Source: Ciona intestinalis
Lineage: Eukaryota > Chordata > Ascidiacea > Phlebobranchia > Cionidae
Direction of reading: 5' to 3'
DNA length: 64,000 nucleotides
Assembly: GCF_000224145.3 (NCBI RefSeq)
Contig: NW_004191291.1
Span: forward strand, 1-64,000
Shown here: piece by piece, positions 37,701 to 49,544 of the stretch
How positions within the stretch are numbered: the stretch's first letter is position 1
Layout: the number at the start of each line of letters is the position of its first letter
Position numbers and translations under genes: made by a program
Notes under the pieces: model-generated
The model's input: only the letters and a program-made list of their open reading frames with translations
The model's database searches: none
Told to the model about the DNA's origin: nothing

Positions 37701-40700
37701 TTAAATTATCACCACGAACATAAGCGTAAGTAAAAGTTGAAACAAATCACTTTAGCTTTTTAGCATCAGCACTTTATTGCCCACTTTAAATACAACAGTT
37801 GGGTTAATACATTCAGATAAGGAAGTTAATATGATGGTGTTTGCATTTTATTAAGCTGACTGGCAACTAGAATTTTCTGCAAGTAAACATGGTCCATAGT
37901 CAGAATGAAAGAAAAAGGTACAATTTTAAACTACAGCTGAATGGGAATAATACAGTACTCGTCCGTGCATTAAAAATGCAAATAAATACGAATGCATAAT
38001 TCTGTGAAATAAAAGCAGAACAATCTTTAGGAACGAACAAGAAATAATTTAGCATCGTACACGGAAGTAAAATAGCTTACTTAAGATTTCTTGACACTTC
38101 CTTGTATTCCATGAGTGATCACATGTTGTCCATGGTATGGGGTTGGAAAAACATGATGCAAGATACACCAGGATGTAATAAGACACCACACCGAAGTATA
38201 AGAGCACTGCACATGATAAAAACAGCATGCAAACTCCAATACCTGTGAATTAAATAAAATTTAATTTTAAGCTAGCAAAAAACTTTTGACGATGAGCCAC
38301 AACCACAAGTTGTGTTATCAGAAGGTTAATGACCATAACTGCTAAATAGCCTAAATCCTTTGTTGACCAACTTAAATATTTAAATCAACATGTTGTGTTA
38401 CTAAACGCTATAATCATATATATTATTATTATTATATACATGGATCAAATTTTATTCACAATAAAATAGTCTAAAAGTCTAGAAGTAGGCGATTAAATAG
38501 TTTGTTCTGTAAGAATGTTTAAGGTTTATATATTTGTATGATTTTGAGTGTTTGTTTTTTTTGATATCATGAGCATCAGATCATGTGTTGGGTAGTGTGG
38601 GTAGCACTCAAGCAGTGGGTAGATGTATTATGTATACAAATAATAAAGCAACGTGTTTGTCAATAAACAATCTCATAATACATTGTGTTGGTGTGTGTAG
38701 TCTATAGTGGGCTGGACAGTTGTGTGTTTATGCACTTGATCATGAATAATTTAACACAGCAAAAGTGGGCCTACAAGACAACGAAAATATTCTTTAGCAT
38801 TATGCAAGTGGGGGTGTTGACAGGTTAACTTGTAAACAACGACAATATCAATTGCTTAATGGTTATAAATGTTATGGTGTGTACTGACTAGTGACTGTGT
38901 AGTTAACACCGTTTAAAAAATCAACCACATTATGTAGCGGACGATCTTATTAAATGGGCCGTTAAAATTTGGAATTTTGAAATATATATATTTATATATA
39001 TATAAACTTTTTTTCAGTGTGATATAATGCGCAACTTTAAAATTTAACTAACTTCATATAAATAAACTTACGGAAGTTTATAAACACTTTTGATATATTT
39101 AGTAGGTCTGTTTAACATTCTATGATTTGTTTGGTTGCATTTCTAGCTTTTTTATTGTGATTTATCAAATACTTTTATCGATTTTGCATATTAACTAACT
39201 AATTATAATTATACAGGCCTATTTCGGGAAAATTGTCTGTTTTTTTGGATATTCTTAAAACAGATACTGAATAAAATAGGGTAAATTGAATAGTTAAGTG
39301 TGTTTTTAATTGTAATTTTAAATATTATTTAATATGTTATTCTAAAGCTACTATTACTGTACATGTAGTTAATTATCCTAATACACAAATTTATTGTTAT
39401 CTATTAACTCGGGTACCCATTGGCAGACTCACAGACTTATCTATTATTGAAGGCAATGACTGTATAATCATAGATGTGTGATTTTAGGATTAGAATAATA
39501 TTAAAATGAATAACAAACATGGTAGCACTCTAAAATAACAAACAATACATCACTGTACGAGGTTTTAAACTTTTTTTTATAAATTACTGATTTTTAATGT
39601 GTTACTTAAACCACACTAGTGAAAACATTTCAATCTACTTGGTAACATGAGCTAAAATAAAAGTGACGTTTATTTACTAGATTACACAGGTCTGACTGGT
39701 GCTAATAAATCCCACAGCGGAGGGTATACTGTAGCCCCAGGCATTAAACTGTTGGTCATATTACTAGTAAATAATAACTTGCTTGCTCTAAGTATGTTTT
39801 GTTTGAAAGTAAACATGGGTTATGAAACGGTAGTTATCTTTAATATAAACATGACATATTCCAAAAAGAGCATGTTTAGGGTATTTCTACAAAGCTTACA
39901 ACCTAACACATTTAATTCTACCTGGTGCGATTAAAACATATTATATATAATTTATACAGGATATAATAAAATACATGAAACATTTAAAACCAAATGTGTA
40001 ACGACTGTGGTTCAAAATCTTTTATGGATCATCCTATATTTTATGTAGCTTAATTGAGCCGTTTTATGCTGAACCTGTTCCTTCCTAATTACAAGGTAAT
40101 ACCATATTTTTAAAAAAACTTAAAATCATAATTCTTCAAACCTTGCATGACTGGGACGGTTCTGAAAGCTTGTAGTGGTGCAAGATTGCTGTATTGTCCC
40201 CATGCCATTTCAAGAAACACCAGAGGAATGCCAACAAGAATGTACAAGAGTAAAAAAGCGTATACAAATGGTGCTGAAAACATATTGTAAGTTAAGCTTT
40301 AAATAAAACTTTATATTAGCAACAATGTACTCATGTGTGCCTCATGCACAATTTTAGACCATTTCCAAGTTGAGGCACCTGTCGCTATACCGTATACGCC
40401 TCTACCCAATCAGCAAATTCAGCAATCACACCAATTTAGACCAAGCATGTGGAACAGTATACATAATAATGTAAAAGCTGCTCAATGCTTTCGTTAAATA
40501 AGATATTTTAATAAACAGGACATGTTAAAAATTGTCAAAATTACTCAAATTAGTAAAAAGTTAAACATGTGTATGTATATATTATATCTATTTTTAAATT
40601 AATGCACAAGTGCACTGTTTGAATTAGGCGACCATTTTATCACACATTGCCATAGCCGTGATAAGAAGGCTGATTCAGACATAAGTGTACACCCTTGGCT

Positions 40701-41902
40701 TGAACACTTGACTAGTCAAGCATGACCCTTAGTGTACACTATACTTTAAATGGCATTCCTGTATTTCTAGACTTTAAGCAATTAGAGCTACTCTGTTGTG
40801 TACCACTAGAATATCCTTTTATTTCATAATAAACAGCGTTTTTATAATAAATAATAGCAACTAGCAAGTTAGCAACAACAAATAGCTATTTAACTAATGA
40901 TCATATATTTACATCACAAGCTGATACACAAAAAATACCAGACAGTATCAAACAAAACTATAAACTGGAGAAATAAAAGCTAAACGTTTCTCTATGTGAC
41001 CATTTTAATCAGTTTTTATTGAGATACGAACAGACTACCCATAATTATAAAAAGCTTAAAATTAAAATTAAAACCTTATTTGGGGGCATTTCAGTATAAA
41101 AACACATTCCCATAAGTTTTGTTTTAAAGCACAAAAAATTGCTTAAAATACGATTTTTTTTATAAATCACTAACAAAATGACAATTTCGAAAACTTCTGT
41201 CCAGTAACACCAATACGCTAGGGTCTAAAAAGTAGTTTACAACCTAATGAATAAATGAATGAATAAATGTAACTTGCTTTATCCTGGTCTGGCCAAAAAA
41301 CGACAGTTATAACACAGGGTTTCAAACACCTTGTGCCAGCTTATGATTTACCATGTATGTTACTTTGTGAGTTCTATTTTTGGGGGTATGGCTGATAATT
41401 TGGACAGCCCATTAGTGGCCCCTGGATTGGAGCAGATGCCGTTAAATGTCTTGCCAAGGACACATACGCCCATAATGGAGAAGTGATGAACGTTAAACCC
41501 ATTACCTATGAGACTGTCTGAATTAGAGCAAGGTGTGCTAACCAGTTTGTCATGTTGCCGAATAATGAAACAAATGTGTTTCTATATCATTTTATGCAAG
41601 TGTTCTTGTGGGGTACCTATCATATAAGCAACCCTTTTCCCATTACTCTATTGATTTTATATTAACCAACTGTTACTGCTGTTTATTGTCCTAAATCCAA
41701 AATTTCACATTAGTCAATACTAAAAATATTTAATTGCATAATTTACAAAATGCAACATACCTCCACCATTTTCATAAGCTAGGTAGGGAAATCTCCAAAA
41801 ACTACTAAGTCCCAACACGTAACAGAATAAACTCAGCTGGTATTCCAATTTATTCGGCCATGTTGATCTTTCAAGACTGCTTCTTGTACTGAATGATGAC
41901 AT
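31740..41902 (-). CDS. SLC6-type (neurotransmitter:sodium symporter fold) transporter, complete, 12 exons
   Basis: Exons in transcript order: 41902-41761, 40273-40142, 38242-38081, 37665-37521, 36979-36802, 36283-36146, 35448-35095, 34281-34141, 33369-33282, 33010-32904, 32626-32432, 31904-31740. All GT-AG and in phase; 648 aa, usual for SLC6. Landmarks: WPNKLEYQLS then TM1 FWRFPYLAYENGGG, TM2 LVGIPLVFLEMAWGQYS, IPWTTCDHSWNTRKC at the start of the large loop EL2, SPAVEYWT before TM4, GKVAYLLSTIPF, TM6 FITLLTSWGGLITWSSYN, SGPMVPLVMYSEALSQM (TM8 entry). EL2 carries Cys pairs and N-Y-T. The C-terminus ends DIVTSV, a class I PDZ ligand. Odd: the family GNVWRFP is SSFWRFP, and residues that bind Na+ in LeuT are largely replaced. 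Substrate unknown. The start ATG is the only one before TM1 in this frame; a non-coding first exon is possible. Confidence 0.93.
33600..33890 (-). mobile_element. tRNA-derived SINE in a transporter intron
   Basis: Minus-strand copy: CTTAACCTGGAGTGGCCGG, CACACATCGTGCCAACTTAC, CCCATTAGTGACCAGGGGTT, AATGGTAGCAGCAACGAGCC, CCCATTACCTCTTGAGTACC. A further tail fragment lies at 33070-33145. Confidence 0.7.
41260..41562 (-). mobile_element. tRNA-derived SINE in transporter intron 1
   Basis: Minus-strand copy with tail ATGTAACTTGCTTTATCCTG, CACCTTGTGCCAGCTTATG, GCCCATTAGTGGCCCCTGG, GACACATACGCCCATAATGG, and a degraded head ending near 41562. Confidence 0.7.
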
Positions 41903-42435
41903 TGTCTTGCTTTAGGATTAAAACATATGTAAACATAGCATTTCAGAGAATGTGTACAACCAATCTGAAAATATTGCTGTTTAACTTACAAACATATTTT
42001 CGCTCACGCATTCGCAAATATACGGGTTATTTAATTGTTAACCCCTTAAAATTACTTTATTACTAAACGTTAAAGTTTACGAACTCGTAAACTAAGGAAA
42101 ATAGACATTTATACATTATACTACTTAATATATAAAACTTTACACTCAAAAAATTAACGCTTGTAAAACTGTTTTCATTTTTACCGTGTATTGGTAGCTG
42201 TAGCTGGAAAGTTACCGAGCCTAGATAAAATCTTTTTCCTCAATTACTTACTTTTCTATTTTATCAATTTGCGCCTTTTTCTCCAGCGGCAAAGTTCTCG
42301 CTTGTCTGTAAGGTCGGGAAAGGAAATGGCGATTGTGTCCGCCATTTCGGATCTCACGGTACGTGAATCGGTGTGTGTTTATTTGGTGCTTGAAATCGAT
42401 ACAGAGCCAAAACAAATAAATCACATGTTTTAATA

Positions 42436-43735
42436 TAGCACAATGGGGGAAGATGGGACACTTAAGCACATATTGCCAAATATTTCCAACATCAAAATAG
42501 ATGACGGTTTTTGAGTAATACCACGAATTAGTAATATCATTTCTTTATTAATTGACAGCAATTTAATAAAATACCTATAATAAAACACACGAGGAGTTAT
42601 TTAGTGATCCGCACAACAGGTGAAATTTTACAAATTTGAAAACACACAGGATAAGATGGGACAGTTTAAAATCGTTGTTAATTTTGATTATTATGTGTAT
42701 TTATAAATAGGAATATAAATAACACGAAATAATACTGTACGCTTTGAAAATTAGGTCTAAACTTTCTTTTTCTTGCCCTACTGCTATAGTCAATTGGTAT
42801 TGTTTGATCGACAATGGGTAATGTTCGAACATCAATGGATAAATATTGTATCCTACAAATGTATATGAACTTGTAAAAACAGAAAATCAATAATAACTAT
42901 TGATAATATTTTTATTTTTGCTACAAATTGGTTATTACTACTCTGTTTTTGGCACAAGCTACTGCTTATAAATTATCACCAAGTGCAAATGACCATATTT
43001 CGAATATATTTTCAAAATATTATCTTTTTATTATATCAGTACCCTATAGTTGAAAACCCCCTGAGATATAAATAACTAAATTAAAAGCAAATCTTTCAGA
43101 GTTTGGCAATGAAAACATACAAAACTACAATGTGGAGGAAGATGGGACTCTAAATTGAAATATATTTACATTAGCAGTATTCTGTAACTTGTAGTTAACC
43201 TACCGAGTTTAACATGCTGTGCTAGTTTCTTTGCCATGTAAACTTCATATATATAACGTTAAACCGATATTTTTTGTTGTTTTTATCTCAAATTAAAGTC
43301 ATATTGACCCCTGCCTACTTTCTTCATGCTTTTATATCAGTGTTTTTTTACAAAACGAAAACTAGTTTTATGAGACAAAATCAAACTGCTGTACGAAATA
43401 TTCAAGGCTGTTTTATGAAGGTATGAAACTAGTTTAATCGTTTGCACACGAAACTAAAAAAATCATTGACTTTACTATGATTTAGCGAGAATTAAAAAAA
43501 ACCTTACCATTTCGCATTTTTTACCTGTTCAAAGTATACTGTTTCTATTTGATATATTTTTTTTAATATTTAAAAACAGTAATAAGCTTTGACCGGCGTT
43601 TTATAAAGTCGTGATAATACTGTCGAATAATTCTGTAACCTTATTTTCTTGATTATCATTAAATGGGGGTCCGTAAAAAGAAAATTAAAAAAGAGTCTCG
43701 TCTGACAAAGTGTCCCATTTTCTCCCACCCTACTA
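42436..43735. mobile_element. B-type element, both ends present (about 1.3 kb)
   Basis: The left end CAATGGGGGAAGATGGGACA, CTTAAGCACATATTGCC and the right end CTGACAAAGTGTCCCATTTT, CTCCCACCCTACTATA are diverged inverted repeats of the same type as family A. The interior contains GATTTAGCGAGAATTAAAA, GTCGTGATAATACTGTCGAA and GGGGGTCCGTAAAAAGA, found elsewhere as separate pieces. No transposase frame was seen. It may be a longer non-autonomous relative of family A. Confidence 0.65.
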
Positions 43736-43944
43736 TATGTAAAAAAAATTCGAATGCAAATCTCGTTTGATAGAATGAAAGCTGGGAGTTTATGTGGAAT
43801 AAATTAGTATTTTGACTTAGAGTATGTGTTGTGTTCTTGGGTTTGTATTGAGACGCCAAATTGTAGAATGAAAACTAAGGCGAGCACACACGTATATAAA
43901 GGGCACTAAATCGCGACATAGCGACACTAATTACTACATAACGG

Positions 43945-44084
43945 CACAATTAATAATGAAACACGCTGACTGCGGCACATTGCGCAAGTCACGTGGCCAA
44001 GGCATGCAATGCTACACAATTAATAGTAAATCACGCTGACTGCGGCACATTGCGCAAGTCACGTGGCCAAGACATGCCAGTGCA
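43945..44084. repeat. 70-bp tandem duplication carrying CACGTG
   Basis: CACAATTAATAATGAAACAC at 43945 and CACAATTAATAGTAAATCAC at 44015 start two near-identical 70-bp units. Each contains GCTGACTGCGGCACATTGCG and CAAGTCACGTGGCCAAG. Each unit carries one CACGTG E-box. The segment is more GC-rich than its surroundings. Confidence 0.85.
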
Positions 44085-44221
44085 TTTCTGTCGCGGGTGT
44101 GCTCGGAGGCGTGTCCATAACAGTATGAATGAACAGGTTACTTTACGTTGGCGATTAATACTAGCAGCAAGTATATGTTGTTAAAAATACGAACTGAATA
44201 TTTGCCTTATGTTGATCTATA

Positions 44222-45688
44222 GTGTACTGGGGAAGATGGGACACTTAAGCACATATTGCCTAATATTTTCAAATTCAAAATACATGACGATTTTAGTCGA
44301 TATACGATTAGTAATAGAATATCATTTCTTGGAATTAGTAATATAATTTCTTTATTAATTGATACAATTCAAACAAATATATTAAAATATATGGGGAGTT
44401 ATTTAGAGATTCGCATTTCACACAGCAGGTGTAATTTTACAAAGTCGAAATCACACATAAAGACGGGACAGTTCAAAATCATTTTAAATTTTGATTAGTA
44501 AGTGAATTTATTCGTAGAAGTACACGAAAATACCACGAAATAATACTGTCACTGAATTTTTTTATAATATTTTTCATGTATTTCTTGTTTTTTTTTTATA
44601 ATATTTTTCATGTATTTCTTGTTTTTATATCAGTATACTATGTTTAAAATATTTCCTGGGTATAAATTATTAATCTAAAGGCAAACCTTTTAAATTTTGG
44701 CAATAAAAACTTACAAAACAACAATGGGGAGAATTAAAATATTTTTATATTAACTTTATTCTGCTGTAGTTAACCTACCGAAATTAAACGACTGTCATAT
44801 ATAGTTTCCTTCCATTTGGTGATAAACAGAGAAAACTTAAATATTTATAAAACTAGACTGACTACCACAGACCTTTGTTAAATGTTAAAAACACGATCAC
44901 GATATTTGAGAATTATGTGCTAAAGATGTCCTGTTTTCCCCCACTCTAATATATATAACTTTAAAACGATATGTTTTCGTTGTTTCTATACCAAATTTAT
45001 GTCATATTTACCCCTGTCGACTTTCCTCATGTTTATATTGCATTTTTTCACAAAACTAAAATTATTTTTTGGGGGATAAAATTAAACTGTACGAATTATG
45101 CATGTTCTTTTTTAGGATTCTGTGAAACTAGTTTATATACTGGTTCGAACCACGACATGCTACAGATATCTCTAGTATCTCTAGTAGGCCATGTTCACAC
45201 TCGCAAACTATAAAATTATATCGGCTTTACTATGATTTAGCGAGCATTTAGAATTAGCACCTTATACTACTTTGCACTTTTTTACCTGTTTAAACAAACT
45301 GTTTCTATTTAACATATAGAAGGGTGGGGAAAGATGGGACACCTTAAGCCTTAAATACCAAAGTATCCTGATCATGTTTTAATAAACAATTAACAACGGT
45401 ATATGGGAGTCGTTAGAATATAGTTTTATAATTCTTTGAATGTTCTTTGTTTACCACCAGCTGGGGCGAGAAAATAGAACGAAAAGGTGTCCCATCTCCT
45501 CCACTCTATACTGTATCTGTTTTAGTATTTAAAGAAAAGGAATTGGCTTTGTAAAGTCGTGATAATACTGCCGAATAAGTCTCTTACATTATTTTTATGA
45601 TTATAATTTAATGGGGTTCCGTGAAAATAAATTTAAAAAAGTCTCGTCTGTCAAAGTGTCCCATCCTCCCCCATCCTACTATACATGT
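44222..45688. mobile_element. Second B-type element, interrupted by two family A MITEs
   Basis: The left end GGGGAAGATGGGACACTTAA at 44228 and the right end CTGTCAAAGTGTCCCATCCT near 45650-45688 match the element at 42436-43735. A reversed partial family A copy lies at 44808-44953 (ends CCTGTTTTCCCCCACTC) and a full one at 45319-45513. The B sequence resumes on both sides of each insert. Confidence 0.65.
45319..45513. mobile_element. MITE family A copy inside a B-type element
   Basis: Left GAAGGGTGGGGAAAGATGGG and right GGTGTCCCATCTCCTCCACT with the standard body (TATATGGGAGTCGTTAGAA, TTCTTTGTTTACCACC). The interrupted B sequence continues CTGTTTCTATTTAACATA before it and TATTTAAAGAAAAGGAATTG after it. 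Confidence 0.75.
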
Positions 45689-45879
45689 GCGGAAAAAGTC
45701 GCCCAAAGACAAAAGAGCAACTGTTCCACGAAAATAACCTTCTAATCATTTACGTGTTTAACAAGACCAACTGTTCGACAAAAAAAGGTTCCATATGACC
45801 GATTACCTGCTCAATAAGGGTAAATAAATATTACCCTCCCTTGTTTCTTTAAAAAAAATATTCGCAGAGGTGCGCGGTC

Positions 45880-46115
45880 AGTAAATCAGGTATATTACTA
45901 CACTTGTTCAAATCGCTTAACCGATAAGCCAGTACTATCAGTCATATAGGTAAAAATCCCCCAAAAATAATTACCCAAGCACAAAGTAACATTTGGCTAC
46001 AAACATGGTATAACTTGTATAAGCTGCTGCACGAGGTGTATAAAACAGAACGCACCCGTGTTACAACGACTTTCGTTTTCCAGGCCGTGAGGATAAGGTA
46101 AGTTACATACCTACA
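45880..46115 (+). mobile_element. SINE body and tail fragment, diverged
   Basis: AATAATTACCCAAGCACAAA, GTATAACTTGTATAAGCTG, CTGCACGAGGTGTATAAAAC, GGCCGTGAGGATAAGGTAAG match the SINE 3' half. The tRNA-like head is not recognisable. Confidence 0.55.
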
Positions 46116-47368
46116 TATACTACCAGTATTTCTCCAAATATTACACAGGCACGTGCAAAAAAAAAGTTTTTTTTATGTCTGATATAAAGTATAAAGTGAT
46201 TTGATTTTTCTATATCTTTACTGTTATAAAACCAGACATGACCTCAATGTTTGACGTAGCTGTTTTAATGCATGACCTTGTTCAATATCACCATGAGTGT
46301 GTATTACGCTATTCAGTATTACACGTCAGTCAAATTACTATACTGTGATGACGCATATATTGCTACCCAGACACAACAGGAAAATTTTGCTGTCGCGTTT
46401 TATATTTATTTATAAATCATTTACATTCAGCTGGTTCTTCTCGCAACGTGATATTAGTAGCGTGGGGAAAGACGGAACACCTAGTACATACTAACTAGAC
46501 AAACTTTTTTCAAGATTTTAAACGCGATGTGTTTTAATAAGCGCACGATTCGGTGCCAAACGCGGTAGTAATAGCACTGAAAAACGCAATAGCTTCGCCC
46601 AGAGTGTTGAATAATATTGTGCGTGTTATGTAGTATATAGTAGTAAGTAATCGTGTTCGTCAGTTGCATGCGTTGATTCGTATTAAATTAGTTTATGTCG
46701 TCATAGCCAACGGGGGTAAACACTGTGATACTCATCCTGTATTTATAGAAGCACACGGCAATATAAAAGTTACACAAACGGTACAAAACTCAGACAAAAT
46801 TGGTTAGCTTAAAATGGACAGATATTAACGCATAAAGATAACGTAGGTTCAGGTAATAAACACTCTACTTTATATATATAGGTATATATAGGTCAACACA
46901 AAGTAAATTAGAAATATATATATTGTTTCCATGTTAGTGAAATGAACGATATAAATTTATAAAACAATGACGTTAAACGGTTCAATAATTGGCGTATTTT
47001 TGTATTACAAATGCTTGCGGGCAAACATAAGAGTGTAGGAATCAGCATGTGCCAACAGCTTCGTTCTACAGAAAGTAAAATTAGTTTCAATGTTGTGAAT
47101 ATTGTTTGTTACATACTTCACTATTTCTGTGTTGGCCTGAGCCTAAGCGAGCCCGAGCGGTGTGAATTCATAAAGGTCTGTGATAAGGTCGATTATTTCA
47201 ATTTCATTACATTGCATATTATATTAATATGGAATGCAATAATAAACCAAGATAGAATACAGCTGGCGGTTATTGATTTTATTAAAGTGAAAATAATTCA
47301 AAATAATATTACGTTCATCTAATCATCTTACAGAGAAAGCTGAGCTAGTTTATACAGCATATACTGAA

Positions 47369-47737
47369 ATGTCCCGTACCAACTTGTACTTAACCTGTCA
47401 AGGAGTTGGACTCGTTTGCGCTACGGTGTGGTTAACGGCTGCATTTCTTATTGAAAGTGAACTTCCTTTAATGTCTTGGTTTATATAGGTTAATGCGATT
47501 GCAACCATACTCAACTGCTTCGACAAAGCTTCACATTATTTAAATTCAACAAAAAGAGTGCCGGAGATTGTATTTCACATTTTGACCATATGTGGTGGAG
47601 CACCCGGCATGGCGATGTGCATGCATCCACGTCTACTTGCCCACAGAACTCAACGATTCTCGTACCAACAATCTTATTTGATTAGCGCAGCTCTGTCGTG
47701 CGTGGCACTTTATATGGTGTCGCACCCGTTTATTTAA
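47369..47737 (+). CDS. DUF1294-type small membrane protein, with an in-frame TAG or a 63-bp intron
   Basis: From ATG 47369 the frame encodes MSRTNLYLTCQGVG, a hydrophobic helix (VCATVWLTAAFLI), then at codon 40 a TAG (47486-47488), then VNAIATILNCFDKASHYL, KRVPEIVFHILTICGGAPG, MAMCMHPRLLAHRTQRFSYQ and a final helix before TAA at 47735-47737. YxxDKxxA, RVPE..LH, GGxPG and the HKT-like AHRT are the DUF1294 signature, known mostly from short bacterial two-helix membrane proteins and also found in eukaryotes; function unknown. TAG coincides with the AG of an acceptor-like TTTATATAG. Splicing from GTGTGG at 47426 would remove 63 bp including the TAG and keep frame. Otherwise the gene is truncated, a recent pseudogene, or an upstream exon is used. 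Positions after the TAG look intact. Confidence 0.65.
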
Positions 47738-48070
47738 TGATTGAAGTTATATAGTCGTCGTGAAATCATTGTATACTGAGGTTGATAACCAGGGTAATTT
47801 TTTTCTAACCTACAGTAATGTGATCTTGAAAAAATATTAAATTTTGTCTTGAGGATATTTTTGAAAATGTGCTATTTTTGCTTTCATTTCTGCATTTTTT
47901 ATTTGGTTTTATCATTAGGAACACATATTTCCAGGACTAGCAGCTGAAACATTTATATATTTTTAAAATCTTTTAAAAAAATTGAATAAACCTTGCTGTA
48001 AATAAACATCTTTACCAAGACCACCATTGTTGCGTCACCCGCCGGCTCTATGACGTCACGGGCAGTTCCA

Positions 48071-48183
48071 AAGGTGGCTGTACACAGTATCCGGCATGTG
48101 AATTCGATTGCGAAGTCGTATGCAAACCAATTACCGAGTTCCGCATGCGGCAGCGAAATCCGGATACTGTGTACAGCCACCTT
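48071..48183. mobile_element. 113-bp palindromic MITE
   Basis: A perfect 24-bp terminal inverted repeat: AAGGTGGCTGTACACAGTAT CCGG at the left and its exact complement ending CTGTGTACAGCCACCTT at the right. The middle has GCGAAGTCGTATGCAAACC and GAGTTCCGCATGCGG. Confidence 0.85.
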
Positions 48184-48269
48184 AATCGATCAGCAGATTT
48201 GTGCTTTTGCTCCGTTTTTTTTGTGTACCATCAGCAGCTTATTATGTTTATTTGAAGCTAAAAATCCTG

Positions 48270-48370
48270 CGTTATGGTGACTGTATACACAGTATCCGGC
48301 ATGCAAATTCGCTTGCGAAGTCGCATGCAAACCCATTACCGAGTTCCGCATGCGGTAGCGAAATCCGGAC
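48270..48370. mobile_element. Second, less complete copy of the 113-bp palindromic MITE
   Basis: GTGACTGTATACACAGTATC, CGGCATGCAAATTCGCTTGC, GCATGCGGTAGCGAAATCCG match the copy at 48071. The right terminal repeat is lost after TCCGGACAAAAC. The 162-codon plus-strand open frame over this area is repeat-driven and not supported as a gene. Confidence 0.75.
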
Positions 48371-48399
48371 AAAACAGACAAAACGGACGAAGAATTCAA

Positions 48400-49369
48400 A
48401 TCGGCTCGAAACCGTTACTGGCGGGAACAGTGACTTTAAAATAGAATATTTATGGGGAAACTCGGTTTATCTGTTGTTCATCGTTTCCTATAAACCTGTC
48501 CCATCTTACCCTCAGCCCCATATGGAAATGTGTCGGCTATTGTCGTTACATAAACATAGTTTTGGTTTCGTATTACTATATTTTATTAGCGCAAGCATGT
48601 CTATGACGGACGTGCAATTAAACAGTAAGGCAGTTAAGAAAAGAGAATACATGGTATGTAGGGTTAAGAACCAAGAGTGGTTGGTTTAAACGGTGATGTG
48701 CAACTGTCGTCTCTTCAATCTCGATTACACCTATTTTGTTCTAACCAGCAAATACACTTTCAAAAAAATGAGAATCTTCCGCATCTGTATTCATACCGGC
48801 AGAACATGCAAGCCACTGTAATAGAAAAGTAGGGAAATCATGTTTATGATTTTGAAAATAAATTGGGTTTTACAAAGCCTTACCCTTATAAAAGAAATGT
48901 ATTTTAATACATACAAGCATAACAGGGTAAATTAAGATCTTTATCAATTAGAAAAAAAGCAAACAAAATAGTTATTTGATTATCCTTTTTTTATAAGACC
49001 AATGACGTTCATTACTAAAGTTGTATTAATTGATACAACAAAAAGAAGCACTATGTAATTTGCGAGATCGCTAAATTGGTAAAACTAAGCGGAGCTTTCG
49101 CAGATATATGAAAACGACGCACAGAAGTTTTACAACTGCACTTAAAATAACTTACTTGGTCTTCGAAAAGCAAAACAAGTTTTCATATATCTTCTTAGTC
49201 TGTAGCTGAATCCGCAATAGTACGAACACCTTATTGTAATCTGTTTTACAAACGTTTTATAAGTTTAATGCATTAGCATTGTGAAATTAATTATTTCGGT
49301 CATGTTTCTGCAAAACACACACATATTGTTTTCAAAGTGTACTGTATATACGATATAATCTATGAAATA
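48400..49369. other. Spacer without recognised genes
   Basis: AT-rich sequence with no exon-like open frame bounded by splice sites and no clear repeat, apart from a trace of the MITE end motif near 48500 (CTGTCCCATCTTACC). Confidence 0.4.
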
Positions 49370-49375
49370 TTTATT
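49370..49375 (-). promoter_or_regulatory. Polyadenylation signal of the small secreted-protein gene
   Basis: AATAAA on the minus strand, about 170 nt after the stop at 49545. Confidence 0.45.
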
Positions 49376-49544
49376 TATATACTTTATATTTAATATAACG
49401 GCCCAATGTCACAGGCTTTACCAAATTCGCGACTCGATTCTGCCAATTTTTTGAGCGTTTGTACCCTATTTCAGAACACGTAAATGCTTCAATAGTCATT
49501 AAATTGCCAAACTATCAGTTACGAAGGGTTGCGTGCTGTCCCTC

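Noticed and set aside
47011-47322. 103-codon plus-strand open frame just upstream of the DUF1294-type gene
   Set aside because: AT-rich, no recognisable motif and no donor giving a convincing join to 47369 or 47489. It could contain an upstream exon but cannot be supported.
48201-48689. 162-codon plus-strand open frame
   Set aside because: Much of it runs through the second palindromic MITE copy; no motif and no splice context.
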